From DASYSL01 sp036003365 (GTDB lineage: Bacteria; Eisenbacteria; RBG-16-71-46; DASYSL01): a stretch of 28,510 nucleotides of DNA. The position numbers and the translations under genes are program-made. The stretch is from the NCBI GenBank assembly GCA_036003365.1, contig DASYSL010000018.1:1-28510 (forward strand), read 5' to 3'. Shown piece after piece: positions 8,353 through 15,930 of this stretch. Each line of letters opens with the position of its first letter. The first letter of the stretch is position 1. The notes below the pieces were generated by a model that was not told the origin of the DNA, did not search any database, and worked only from the letters and a program-made list of their open reading frames with translations.

Positions 8353-8984
8353 CGGATCCGCCCTTCGGCGCGCAGGCGCTCGACGTCGGCCAGGCTCCAG
8401 CGCGACGTGCGGCGCGGGCGCCCGGATGCCGACGTGCTGGCGCGCGGGATTCCGCTTCGCCGGGCGCGATCGAGATGGCACCACGCCAATGCCGCCGCAT
8501 CGGCCTCGTCGGCGCCCGGCGCGCGCCCCAGAGCCAGTAACCGGCGCATCATCCCCTGGACCTGCTGCTTGGAGGCCGCGCCATTGCCGGTGACCGCGCG
8601 CTTCACCTCGCGCGGCGAGTATTCGAACACTTCGGCGCCGGCCAGGGCCGCCGCTCCCACCACCACGCCGCGCGCCTGGCCCAAGACCAGGGCCGTGCGC
8701 ACGTTCTGCGCGTAGATCGCCTGCTCGACCGCCACGCCGTCCGGCGCGTAGCGCTCGACCAGCCGGCTCATCTCGACGCTCAGGCGCGCCAGCCGCCGCG
8801 GTAGCGTGAGCTCGGGCGGCAAGACCACGACACCGATATCGCGGCATTCGACGATGCCGCGCGCCACCACCAGCACGGCATACCCGGCCAGCCGCGTGCC
8901 CGGGTCGACGCCCAAAACGCAAACGCCCCCGGAGTCGGGGGCGAAGCGGGGCGAAGACGAAAGAGCCTGCGCGCGCACGCGCAC
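8349..8984 (-). CDS. ruvC: Crossover junction endodeoxyribonuclease RuvC
   Basis: RuvC nicks Holliday junctions symmetrically. The four acidic catalytic positions are present: Asp27 in LGVDPGT, Glu87 in VAVEQAIYAQN, and Asp159 and Asp162 in GADEADAAALAWCH (numbering from the chosen start). The start is uncertain. No ATG/GTG/TTG lies where RuvC normally begins (just before VCVLGVD), so GTG codons at 8984, 8978 or 9005 are the nearest candidates and would add about 20 residues; the core fold is certain. The C-terminus also carries a basic Ser/Arg-rich tail of about 35 residues beyond the usual end. The stop overlaps the ruvA start by four bases. A terminator-like hairpin lies inside the extra N-terminal codons. 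Confidence 0.9.
   Translation of the reverse strand: MRVRAQALSSSPRFAPDSGGVCVLGVDPGTRLAGYAVLVVARGIVECRDIGVVVLPPELTLPRRLARLSVEMSRLVERYAPDGVAVEQAIYAQNVRTALVLGQARGVVVGAAALAGAEVFEYSPREVKRAVTGNGAASKQQVQGMMRRLLALGRAPGADEADAAALAWCHLDRARRSGIPRASTSASGRPRRTSRWSLADVERLRAEGRIR
8911..8943 (-). terminator. Terminator-like hairpin at the yebC-ruvC junction (possible attenuator)
   Basis: On the minus strand an eight-base-pair stem (CGCCCCCG / CGGGGGCG, 8936-8943 and 8924-8931) with loop ACTC is followed by TTTGCGTTTT. It lies about 70 bases after the yebC stop and just ahead of the conserved RuvC core. It has the form of a Rho-independent terminator but overlaps the only available ruvC 5' codons, so it may cut read-through from yebC into the ruv genes rather than stop it fully. 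Confidence 0.5.
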
Positions 8985-9015
8985 ACGCGGCGCGCCGGCG
9001 GCCACAGCCGCGGCG

Positions 9016-9768
9016 CTATCCCGCGAGCCGGGTGAGGACGTCGTCCGCGATCTGGAAGTTGGCGTAGACCTTCTGGACGTCGTCATGCTCCTCCAGCGCG
9101 TCGATGAGCCTGAGCACTGCGGGCGCGTCCTTTTCGGAGACCGCCACCGTGTTCTGTGGAACCTTGGCCAGCTCGGCCGAGACCGTCGGGACCCCTGCAC
9201 TCTCGAGCGCCTTGCGCACTTTATCGAATCCGGAGAGCGAAGTGATGATTTCGTAACTTTCGGACCCATCCGTGTTGACGTCGTCGGCGCCCGCCTCGAG
9301 CGCCAGGTCCATGAGCTTCTCCTCGTCCATCGCCGAGCGCTCGACGACGATCAGGCCGCGATTGTGGAACATCCACGACACTGCTCCGGCCTCGGCCATG
9401 TTGCCGCCGCCTTTGGAGAAGACGTGGCGGATCTCCCCCACCGTGCGTACGCGATTGTCGGTGGCGGCCTCGACCAGGACGGCGATCCCGCCGGGGCCAT
9501 AGCCCTCGTAGGTGATCTCCTCGTAGGTCACGCCTTCCAGCTCACCGGTGCCGCGCTTGATGGCACGGTCGATGTTGGTGCCCGGCATGTTCTCGGCCTT
9601 CGCGGCCTCGATGGCGGTGCGCAGTCGCGGATTGCCCGCCGGGTCGCCACCGCCGTGGCGTGCCGCGATGGTGATCTCCTTGATGAGCCTGGAGAACACT
9701 TTGCCGCGCGCCTGGTCCTTGGCGCCCTTCTTGCGCTTGATGGTGGCCCATTTGGAATGGCCCGACAT
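9016..9768 (-). CDS. yebC: YebC/PmpR/TACO1-family protein
   Basis: At 250 residues this is full length for the YebC family, cytoplasmic proteins described as transcriptional regulators and, more recently, as helpers of translation through difficult sequences. The hallmark N-terminus MSGHSKWATIKRKK is followed by KVFSRLIKEI, the NMPGTNIDRAIKRGTG segment and YEGYGPGGIA. The acidic later domains follow (HVFSKGGGNMAEAGAVSWMF, PQNTVAVSEKDA). A GGGGAG ribosome binding site sits six bases before the ATG. It follows the EF-G-like gene by 39 bases and precedes ruvC; yebC-ruvCAB is a widespread arrangement. The DNA or RNA target is not evident from sequence. Confidence 0.96.
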   Translation of the reverse strand: MSGHSKWATIKRKKGAKDQARGKVFSRLIKEITIAARHGGGDPAGNPRLRTAIEAAKAENMPGTNIDRAIKRGTGELEGVTYEEITYEGYGPGGIAVLVEAATDNRVRTVGEIRHVFSKGGGNMAEAGAVSWMFHNRGLIVVERSAMDEEKLMDLALEAGADDVNTDGSESYEIITSLSGFDKVRKALESAGVPTVSAELAKVPQNTVAVSEKDAPAVLRLIDALEEHDDVQKVYANFQIADDVLTRLAG

Positions 9769-9807
9769 GCGAACTCCCCCTGGTCTCGGCCGAAAGCGGG
9801 CGAACGA

Positions 9808-11907
9808 CTAGGCCCGCGCCTCGGCCTCCTTCTCGGCGCGCGACGCGTCGATGATCTTCCCCGCCAGCTCGCGCGGCACCTCTTCGTAATGAGAGAACTT
9901 CTGCTTGTGGCGCGCGCGCCCTTGCGAAATGGAGCGCAGGTGCGTCGAGTACTTGTACAGCTCGGCCGCCGGCAACATCGCCTTGACGATCTGATAGTGG
10001 CCGTCGGTCTCCATGCCCAGGATCTTGCCGCGGCGCGACGAGACGTCGCCCATGACGTCGCCCATGAACTCCTCGGGCACGCGGATCTCGACTTCGTCGA
10101 TGGGCTCGAGCAGCACCGGCTGCGCCTTCTCGGCGACTTCCTTGAAGCACTGGAGGGCGGCGATCTTGAACGCCATCTCCGACGAGTCGACGTCGTGGTA
10201 CTTGCCGAAGAAGAGCGCGGCGCGCACGTCGACCACCGGATAGCCGGCGATCACGCCCGTGGTCATGGCCTCGACAATCCCCTTCTCGACCGCGGGGATG
10301 TACTGGTTGGGCACCACGCCGCCCTTGATCTCGTCCTTGAACTCGAAGCCGGTCGAGCGCGGCAAGGGCTCGAGGCGCAGGTGCACCTCGCCGAACTGGC
10401 CGCGCCCGCCGGTCTGCTTCTTGTGGCGGTATTCGCCCTGCGCCTTGGCGCGAATGGTCTCGCGGTAGGCGACGCGCGGCTTCAGCGTCTCCACGTCGAC
10501 GTGATAGCGACGCTTGATGCGCTCGAGGCTCACCTCGACGTGCAGGTCACCCTGGCCGCGCACCAGCGTCTGGTGCATGACGCCGTCGACCTCGGCACGG
10601 AACGTCGGATCTTCCTCGTGCATGCGCGCCAGAGCGGTGCCGAGCTTGTCCTCGTCGCCCTTGGCCTTGGGCCGGATAGCTTCCGCCATCACCGGCTCGG
10701 GGAAGGGAATCGCCGGCAGCACCACGGCACGCGCCTTGTCGGACAGCGTGTCGCCGGTGTGCGTGCTCTTGAGCTTCACGGCGGCCACGATGTCGCCGGC
10801 GTGTGCCACCCTGGCGTCCTGGCGGTCCTTGCCGACCAGAAAATACAGGTTGCCGAGCTTCTCGACGTGGCCGCGCGTCGTGTTCATCACTTCCTTGCCG
10901 GCGTCGGCGTGCCCCGAAAAGATGCGCAACAGCGAGAAGTCGCCGACGTGCGCCTCGCTCATGGTCTTGAACACCTGCGCCGAGAGCGGCTCGCCCGAGG
11001 CGACCTTGATCTCCACCGTCTTGTCGCTGCCCGGCACGGTGGCGATGACCGGCGGATGCTCGTCCGGAGGGGGCACCAGGCCCACGAGGTCGTCCATCAG
11101 GTCGCCCACGCCGATCATGGCGGTGGCCGAGGCGGCGAAGGCGGGAATCAGCGAGCCATTGGCCACACCGCGCTCGAGACCATGCACGATCTCGTCGTCG
11201 GTGAGCGTCTCGCCGGCGAAGAACTTCTCCATGAGCGAGTCTTCGCCCGAGGCGGCGTCCTCGATGAGCTGCTCGCGCGCCGCCTGGGCGCGCTCGAGAA
11301 GCTCGGCCGGGATGTCCTGCTCGGTCGTCTTGGCGTCCTGGCCGCGTCCCTTGGTCACATAGGCCTTCATGTGCAAGAGGTCGACGACGCCGGTGAAGCT
11401 CTCGGCCTGGCCCATGGGAATCTGCACCGGAACGACACGGATGCCGAGACGGTCGCGCACCGAGGCCACGGCCTTGTCGAAATCCGCGTGCTCCTTGTCC
11501 ATCTGGTTCACGCACAAGAGGACCGGCATCTTGCGGTCCTTGATGCGCTCCCACGTGATCTCGGTGCCGACCTCGACCCCGGTCGAGGCGCGCACGAGCA
11601 GGAGTACCGCGTCCACGGCCGCGAGCGCCGATACCACTTCGCTCACGAAATCGGCGTAGCCGGGCGTGTCGATGAGATTGACCTTGGCGCCCTTCCACTC
11701 GAACTGGGCGAGGGCGAGCGAGATGGTCAGCTTGCGGCGAACCTCTTCTTCCGCGTGGTCGAGAACGGAGCTGCCGTCTTCGACACGGCCGAGTCGCGGG
11801 GTGGCGCCGGCGAGAAAAAGCATGGACTCGGCCAGCGAAGTCTTGCCGACGCCTCCGTGAGAGAGCAGAGCGAGGTTCCGAATCTGCGATGTGGTGAATT
11901 CCTTCAA
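9808..11907 (-). CDS. EF-G-like translational GTPase (EF-G2/FusA2 type)
   Basis: The 699-residue protein has full EF-G architecture: GTPase domain, domain II, domain III, domain IV (YRHKKQTGGRGQFGEVHLRLEP) and C-terminal domain V (FMGDVMGDVSSRRGKILGM). G1 is SHGGVGKTS (16-24), unlike the AHIDAGKTT of canonical EF-G. G3 is DTPGYADF (80-87). G4 is NQMD (134-137) instead of NKxD, while G5 is SATAMIGV. The effector region (RRKLTISLAL) also departs from the RGITI of true EF-G. These features place it with paralogous EF-G-like proteins rather than the main elongation factor, and its setting away from rpsL-rpsG-tuf agrees. The start is TTG, supported by GGAGGT five bases upstream. Its role (back-translocation, recycling, stress) is unknown. 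Confidence 0.93.
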   Translation of the reverse strand: MKEFTTSQIRNLALLSHGGVGKTSLAESMLFLAGATPRLGRVEDGSSVLDHAEEEVRRKLTISLALAQFEWKGAKVNLIDTPGYADFVSEVVSALAAVDAVLLLVRASTGVEVGTEITWERIKDRKMPVLLCVNQMDKEHADFDKAVASVRDRLGIRVVPVQIPMGQAESFTGVVDLLHMKAYVTKGRGQDAKTTEQDIPAELLERAQAAREQLIEDAASGEDSLMEKFFAGETLTDDEIVHGLERGVANGSLIPAFAASATAMIGVGDLMDDLVGLVPPPDEHPPVIATVPGSDKTVEIKVASGEPLSAQVFKTMSEAHVGDFSLLRIFSGHADAGKEVMNTTRGHVEKLGNLYFLVGKDRQDARVAHAGDIVAAVKLKSTHTGDTLSDKARAVVLPAIPFPEPVMAEAIRPKAKGDEDKLGTALARMHEEDPTFRAEVDGVMHQTLVRGQGDLHVEVSLERIKRRYHVDVETLKPRVAYRETIRAKAQGEYRHKKQTGGRGQFGEVHLRLEPLPRSTGFEFKDEIKGGVVPNQYIPAVEKGIVEAMTTGVIAGYPVVDVRAALFFGKYHDVDSSEMAFKIAALQCFKEVAEKAQPVLLEPIDEVEIRVPEEFMGDVMGDVSSRRGKILGMETDGHYQIVKAMLPAAELYKYSTHLRSISQGRARHKQKFSHYEEVPRELAGKIIDASRAEKEAEARA

Positions 11908-11912
11908 TCGAC

Positions 11913-11918
11913 ACCTCC
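11913..11918 (-). promoter_or_regulatory. Ribosome binding site fixing the TTG start of the EF-G-like gene
   Basis: GGAGGT on the minus strand lies five bases before the TTG at 11907. A GTG seven bases further out belongs to another frame, so this site decides the start. Confidence 0.75.
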
Positions 11919-11971
11919 GGAATTCAACGGTCGGATGGGATGCTCGTGCGGCTAAGCCAAGGCAGCGACCT

Positions 11972-12001
11972 AAATTAGCACGCCCATTTTCACAGGGTCA
12001 A
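11972..12001 (-). promoter_or_regulatory. Putative promoter of the EF-G-like/yebC/ruv operon
   Basis: On the minus strand TTGACC (11996-12001) is followed after 18 bases by TAATTT (11972-11977), a plausible sigma-70-type pair about 65 bases upstream of the TTG start. It lies in the 188-base divergent gap with the antiporter gene. The -35 hexamer and spacing match the pair in front of sppA; the -10 is weak. Confidence 0.4.
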
Positions 12002-12095
12002 GCGAACCGGGCAATCCCGGAGGGCCGGCGAGGGCACGCCCTGGAGCTCTCAAGCAGCGCCGTCGGCGGGCGGGAAAAGATGATAAGACTCGTGC

Positions 12096-13313
12096 GTGAC
12101 TCTCGGGCTCGCCGCACCCGCCGACCTCCCCGTGCTCTCCTTCCTCTTCGCCCTGGCCGCCATCCTGGTGGGCGCGCGCCTGGGCGGCGAGATCGCCACG
12201 CGCTTGGGCCAGCCTGCGGTGCTGGGCGAGATCGTCGCCGGGCTCATCCTCGGGCCGCACGCGCTGGGCTGGGTCCCCAACCATCCCATCATCATCCTGC
12301 TGGCTCAGGTGGGCGTCGTGCTCCTCCTCTTCGAGATCGGGCTCGAAGTCGATCTCGGCGCCATGCTCAAGGTCGGGGGGCCCGCGATCCGGGTTGCCGT
12401 CCTCGGCGTCGTGCTGCCGTTTTTGGGCGGCTTCCTCTTCGCCAAAGCGCTCGGCCTGCGCGACCTGGCACCCATCGTCCTCGGCGCCACGCTGACCGCG
12501 ACCTCGGTCGGCATCACGGCGCGCGTGCTCGCCGATCTCGGCAAGCTCCAGACCCAGGAGGCGCGCATCATCCTCGGCGCCGCCGTGGTCGACGACGTGC
12601 TCGGCATCGTCATCCTGTCCTTGGTTCAGCGCATGGCCGACACCGGCCGCTTCGTCTGGAGTCCGGTGTTCGTGAGCCTGCTCGCGGCCGTCGGTTTTCT
12701 GGCGCTGGCTCTCGCCGTGGGCCGCCTCGGCGCCCACGCCCTGGTGCGCCTGGTGAACGGCGCCCGCACGCGCGGGGCTCTGATCACCATGGCGGTGGCG
12801 CTGGCTCTGGTCCTGGGCGTTCTGGCGGCGCGCACCGGCTCGGCGCCCTTGATCGGCGCTTTGGCGGCGGGCGTCCTCCTCGCCTCGACCCACAAGAAGC
12901 AGGAGATCGAGCGCGACATCCGGCCCCTGGTCGACTTCTTCGCCCCCATCTTCTTCGTGAGCGTAGGCGCGGCGGTGGATCTCGAGCTTCTGTCGCCGCT
13001 CCGGGCCGAGAATGCGCCGACCCTCATTCTCGCGGCCGGACTCATCGCCATCGCGCTGATGGGCAAGGTGGCAGCCGGTCTGGTGGCGGGGCCGGTGCAA
13101 AGGCTCGTGGTCGGCATCGGCATGATCCCGCGCGGCGAGGTCGGCCTACTCTTCGCCGGCGTCGGCCGCGTCGCCGGCGTCCTCGACCCGGCGATGTTCG
13201 GTGCCGTGGTCTGTGTCGTGCTGGTCACCACGCTGCTCGCGCCGCCGCTTCTCCAGTGGTCCTTTGCACGGCCTTTGCAATCACGTCGGAAACACTCTCG
13301 GGCTCAAGCGTGA
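12096..13313 (+). CDS. CPA2-family cation:proton antiporter
   Basis: This polytopic inner-membrane protein (405 residues, about 12 hydrophobic segments) exchanges a monovalent cation (Na+ or K+) for protons. Family marks are GQPAVLGEIVAGLILGP (about 38-54), the FEIGLEVDL segment, the paired Asp in VVDDVLGIVIL in the transport core, HKKQEIERDIRPLVDFFAPIFFVSVGAAVDL, and the late GMIPRGEVGLLFAGVG. It lacks the C-terminal TrkA-N/RCK domain seen in KefB/KefC, so glutathione gating is unlikely. The start is GTG, the most upstream one in frame, without an obvious ribosome binding site; an inner GTG at 12132 is possible. It is divergent from the EF-G-like gene. The ion cannot be told from sequence. 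Confidence 0.9.
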   Translation: MTLGLAAPADLPVLSFLFALAAILVGARLGGEIATRLGQPAVLGEIVAGLILGPHALGWVPNHPIIILLAQVGVVLLLFEIGLEVDLGAMLKVGGPAIRVAVLGVVLPFLGGFLFAKALGLRDLAPIVLGATLTATSVGITARVLADLGKLQTQEARIILGAAVVDDVLGIVILSLVQRMADTGRFVWSPVFVSLLAAVGFLALALAVGRLGAHALVRLVNGARTRGALITMAVALALVLGVLAARTGSAPLIGALAAGVLLASTHKKQEIERDIRPLVDFFAPIFFVSVGAAVDLELLSPLRAENAPTLILAAGLIAIALMGKVAAGLVAGPVQRLVVGIGMIPRGEVGLLFAGVGRVAGVLDPAMFGAVVCVVLVTTLLAPPLLQWSFARPLQSRRKHSRAQA

Positions 13314-13386
13314 CCAAGTAGCGGAGCCCTGTCCCGACCTGATAAATTTGTTCCGAACCCGCCCGGCCCGAAGTGGGAGTCCCGTC

Positions 13387-13851
13387 ATGCACTCACGATT
13401 CGCCCGACCGGCTGCCGCCGCCGCAGTTCTTGCTCTCGTGTTCGCCGGAGTGGGTGTCTGGCTGGCGACGAGTCAGATCGCGGGCGGCGCCCTCGCCTAC
13501 GCCGCCGATTCCTCGGCCGGCACCGCCGGCGAGTCGACGCTCGGCGGCGATCCCGCCAAGGGCAAGGCCGTCTTCGAGAAGAACTGCGTCCCCTGCCACA
13601 AGCAGGACGGGACCGGGGGCATCAAGCTCCTCCCCACCGGCAATCCTTCGCGCAACTTCCACGACGCGGCATGGTGGAAGACCCGCACCGATCCGCAGAT
13701 CCAGCACTCCATCGAGACCGGATTCCCCAAGTCGGGGATGGTGGCGTGGAAGGGCATCCTGAAGCCGGAGGAGATCAAGAACGTGATCGCCTACCTGCAC
13801 TTCAAGTTCCAGCCCAAGGGCGCGGCGGCGGAGACGGCGGCGAAGAAGTAG
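13387..13851 (+). CDS. Class I c-type cytochrome, membrane-anchored or periplasmic
   Basis: This small 154-residue protein has an N-terminal hydrophobic segment (about 10-40) that serves as signal peptide or anchor. A single heme-binding CVPCH follows at 67-71 in the context AKGKAVFEKNCVPCHKQDGTGG. Met118 (KSGMVAWKG) is the probable second axial ligand, and the C-terminal helix KPEEIKNVIAYLHFKF completes a cytochrome c fold. GGGAG stands eight bases before the ATG at 13387. An AT-rich stretch lies upstream, but no promoter is convincing. It follows the antiporter by 73 bases and is convergent with the phosphatase gene 28 bases away. The redox partner is unknown, as no oxidase or reductase gene is nearby. 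Confidence 0.92.
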   Translation: MHSRFARPAAAAAVLALVFAGVGVWLATSQIAGGALAYAADSSAGTAGESTLGGDPAKGKAVFEKNCVPCHKQDGTGGIKLLPTGNPSRNFHDAAWWKTRTDPQIQHSIETGFPKSGMVAWKGILKPEEIKNVIAYLHFKFQPKGAAAETAAKK

Positions 13852-13879
13852 CGAGCCGCTGGCGGCGAGCTCGTGCGGC

Positions 13880-14713
13880 CTAGCTCGGCCGCCCGTTCCA
13901 CTCCTCACCGCCGAACCACAGCTCGATCACCTCGGCGAATCCCACGGGCCCCGCACCCCGGGCGAAGTGGGCGCGCGGCAAGGCGCGACGCATGGCGCGC
14001 TCGTGCGAGCCGTCGGGGCGCGCGACCACCGCCGGCCGGTCCACCGCGCTCAAGAGATCCAGGTCGTTCAGGCTGTCGCCGAGACCGATCGTCTGCGCCC
14101 CGCCGTAGGCCGCCGCCACCGCGCGCACGCAAGCGCCCTTGTCGTGGGCGCCGTGCAGATGAAAGAAACGGCCGCCGCGCGACACGCGAAGCCCGCGCGC
14201 CTGGGCCGCCTCGCGCACGCGGCTCTCGTCCACGGGGTCGTCCATCGCGTCCCACAGGAAAGGCTCGTCGAACTCGCGCTGTTGCGCGCGCTCCACGTCC
14301 TCGCGCCCGAGGTCGGTGCAGCGCTCGATCTCCTCGGCCGTCATGTCGCCGAAGCCCAGCAGGCGAAGCGTGGTCTCGCGCCGCATCTCGAGCAGTGCTG
14401 TGCGCACCGCCGGATACGGCGTGCCGAGCGCGAGACGCCGGTAGCCGTCCCACGGCTCGGCGTTGGCCGGCGCGCGGGCCGCGCAGCCCTCGGGGAAATA
14501 CACGCCGCCGCCGTTCTCGCTGACGAAGACCTCGCGATTGCCGAGCCGCCGCCGCCACTCCTCGATCTCGACTCTGGTCTTGCTGCTGGTGAAGATCACC
14601 GGTATCCCGAGGCGCGCGAGCTGCTCGAGCGCGGCCTCGGCCGGCCGCCACGAATAGGTTCGCGCGTCGAGCAGCGTGCCATCGAGGTCGGTGAAGACGA
14701 CGCGGTCCGCCAT
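13880..14713 (-). CDS. HAD-family mannosyl/glucosyl-3-phosphoglycerate phosphatase
   Basis: The 277-residue HAD (Cof/MPGP-type) phosphatase has motif I DLDGTLLD (9-16), motif II FTSSK (41-45), and motif III/IV GLGDSLNDLDLL (210-221). ENGGGVYFP (66-74) and GGRFFHLHGAHDKGACV are characteristic of the mannosyl-3-phosphoglycerate phosphatase family, which removes phosphate from mannosyl- or glucosyl-3-phosphoglycerate. Its ATG overlaps the stop of the GpgS-like gene by one base (TGATG), so the synthase and phosphatase are almost certainly a functional pair. A longer open frame runs through into the upstream gene region, but it is not a fusion. The exact substrate (glucosyl, mannosyl, or mannosylglucosyl) is inferred from the neighbour. 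Confidence 0.9.
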   Translation of the reverse strand: MADRVVFTDLDGTLLDARTYSWRPAEAALEQLARLGIPVIFTSSKTRVEIEEWRRRLGNREVFVSENGGGVYFPEGCAARAPANAEPWDGYRRLALGTPYPAVRTALLEMRRETTLRLLGFGDMTAEEIERCTDLGREDVERAQQREFDEPFLWDAMDDPVDESRVREAAQARGLRVSRGGRFFHLHGAHDKGACVRAVAAAYGGAQTIGLGDSLNDLDLLSAVDRPAVVARPDGSHERAMRRALPRAHFARGAGPVGFAEVIELWFGGEEWNGRPS

Positions 14714-15918
14714 CAGCGGCTGTCGGCGTCCACCGCGTCGCGAAAGCGCTCGAGGAAATCCGGAATGGCCGAGTCCACGCGGTTCCAGTTGGGAAGGCCG
14801 GTGAAGGCCATCGGATCGGCCTCGAACTCCTCGCAGGCGCGGCTCAGGGCGCGCGTGAACACCTCGACGGCGCTCGACTCGGCGTGCCGGTCGAATAGAA
14901 GCCCGTTCAGCACGGCGTCGTCGTGGTAGACGCGCACCGCGTCCTGCGCCTGGCGCAGGTAGGCGACCTTGAGCGAGGGGTAGAAGCCCGCGGGCAGCAA
15001 GACGCCTTCGCCCGCGATGGTGCGGAGCAGCGTCTTGGCGATGTCGCGCGTCATGCGATGCAGTCCGGCCGACGCGTCCTCGCCTGACAGCGGCTGGTGC
15101 TTGTGATCGTAGTTCTCGGCGATGTCGACCTGGCACACGCGCCTGGTCGAGGTGTTGCGATAGACCTCGGCCAGCATGCCGACCTCGAGCCCCCAATCGC
15201 CCGGGATGTGCACCGAGCGCGCCAGATCCACGGTCATGGCGAACTCGCCGGCCAAGGGATAGCGGAAGCTGTCGATGTAGCGCAGGAAAGGCGTCGGGCC
15301 CAGGAGCTGGGTCAGCGTGTGCACGAGCGGCGTCAAGAAGAGGCGCGTCACACGCCCGTTCAAACGGTCGGAGACGCGGCTGTAGTAGCCCTTGCCGTAT
15401 TCGTAGCCCAAAGCCTCGTCCATCAAAGGATAGATGAGGCGCGCGAGCAGCGAGCGGTCGTAGGTCACGATATCGCAGTCGTGCAGCGCGATGACGCGGC
15501 ACTGGCCGCCGAGCACGTAGCCGAGCGACAGCCACGTGGCGCGGCCCTTCCCCGGCGGGCCGATCGCGAGATCGTTCTCGCCGAGAAGCCGGATGAACTC
15601 GGTCACGCGCGGGCCTTCGATCCACAGGATGCGGCAACGCTCGCCCAGGGGCGCGAAGAAGCGGCGCGCGTTCTCGAACTGGCGCCGGTCCGCGGTGCCG
15701 AGCGCCACCACGATCTCCTCGAGGTAGCGCACGTGCGAGAGCTGCTCGACGATGTTGCCCATGGCCGGGCCTTCGATCTCGGAGTACAAGCACGGCAAGA
15801 CGAGCGCGCCCGCCACCGACTGGGCGTGCAGGGTGAGGCGGCGCTCGAGCGCCTCCGGATCCTGGCGGCCCAGCTTGTGCAGCGTGGCGATGACGCCGTT
15901 CTGGTAGAAATCGCTCAT
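14713..15918 (-). CDS. gpgS: Glucosyl-3-phosphoglycerate synthase-like glycosyltransferase (GT81 type)
   Basis: This is a 401-residue GT-A glycosyltransferase. The N-terminus MSDFYQNGVIATLHKLG, LVLPCLYSEIEGPAMGNIV (40-57), the GPPGKGRATWLSLGY stretch (120-134) and the metal-binding HDCDI (146-150) fit the glucosyl-3-phosphoglycerate synthases of bacteria and archaea. These join a sugar from an NDP donor to 3-phosphoglycerate. Further blocks are FRYPLAGEFAM and GDWGLEVGMLAEVY with the acidic and glycine residues expected at the active site. AGAGGA lies about eight bases ahead of the ATG, and the gene starts 12 bases after the TM-protein stop. With the overlapping phosphatase it would make glucosylglycerate, a compatible solute. 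Donor identity and product are not directly visible; the call rests on family resemblance plus context. Confidence 0.85.
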   Translation of the reverse strand: MSDFYQNGVIATLHKLGRQDPEALERRLTLHAQSVAGALVLPCLYSEIEGPAMGNIVEQLSHVRYLEEIVVALGTADRRQFENARRFFAPLGERCRILWIEGPRVTEFIRLLGENDLAIGPPGKGRATWLSLGYVLGGQCRVIALHDCDIVTYDRSLLARLIYPLMDEALGYEYGKGYYSRVSDRLNGRVTRLFLTPLVHTLTQLLGPTPFLRYIDSFRYPLAGEFAMTVDLARSVHIPGDWGLEVGMLAEVYRNTSTRRVCQVDIAENYDHKHQPLSGEDASAGLHRMTRDIAKTLLRTIAGEGVLLPAGFYPSLKVAYLRQAQDAVRVYHDDAVLNGLLFDRHAESSAVEVFTRALSRACEEFEADPMAFTGLPNWNRVDSAIPDFLERFRDAVDADSR

Positions 15919-15930
15919 GGCGCGCGTCCT

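Noticed and set aside
9808..11907. Ribosomal-protection tetracycline resistance gene
   Set aside because: The protein has general EF-G architecture with EF-G2-type motifs, sits among housekeeping genes, and shows no TetM-type signature I could recognise.
8806..11955. 1049-codon open frame on the + strand
   Set aside because: It is antisense to yebC and the EF-G-like gene, whose families are certain; the frame is open only because of high third-position GC, and its product is His/Arg/Asp-rich without domains.
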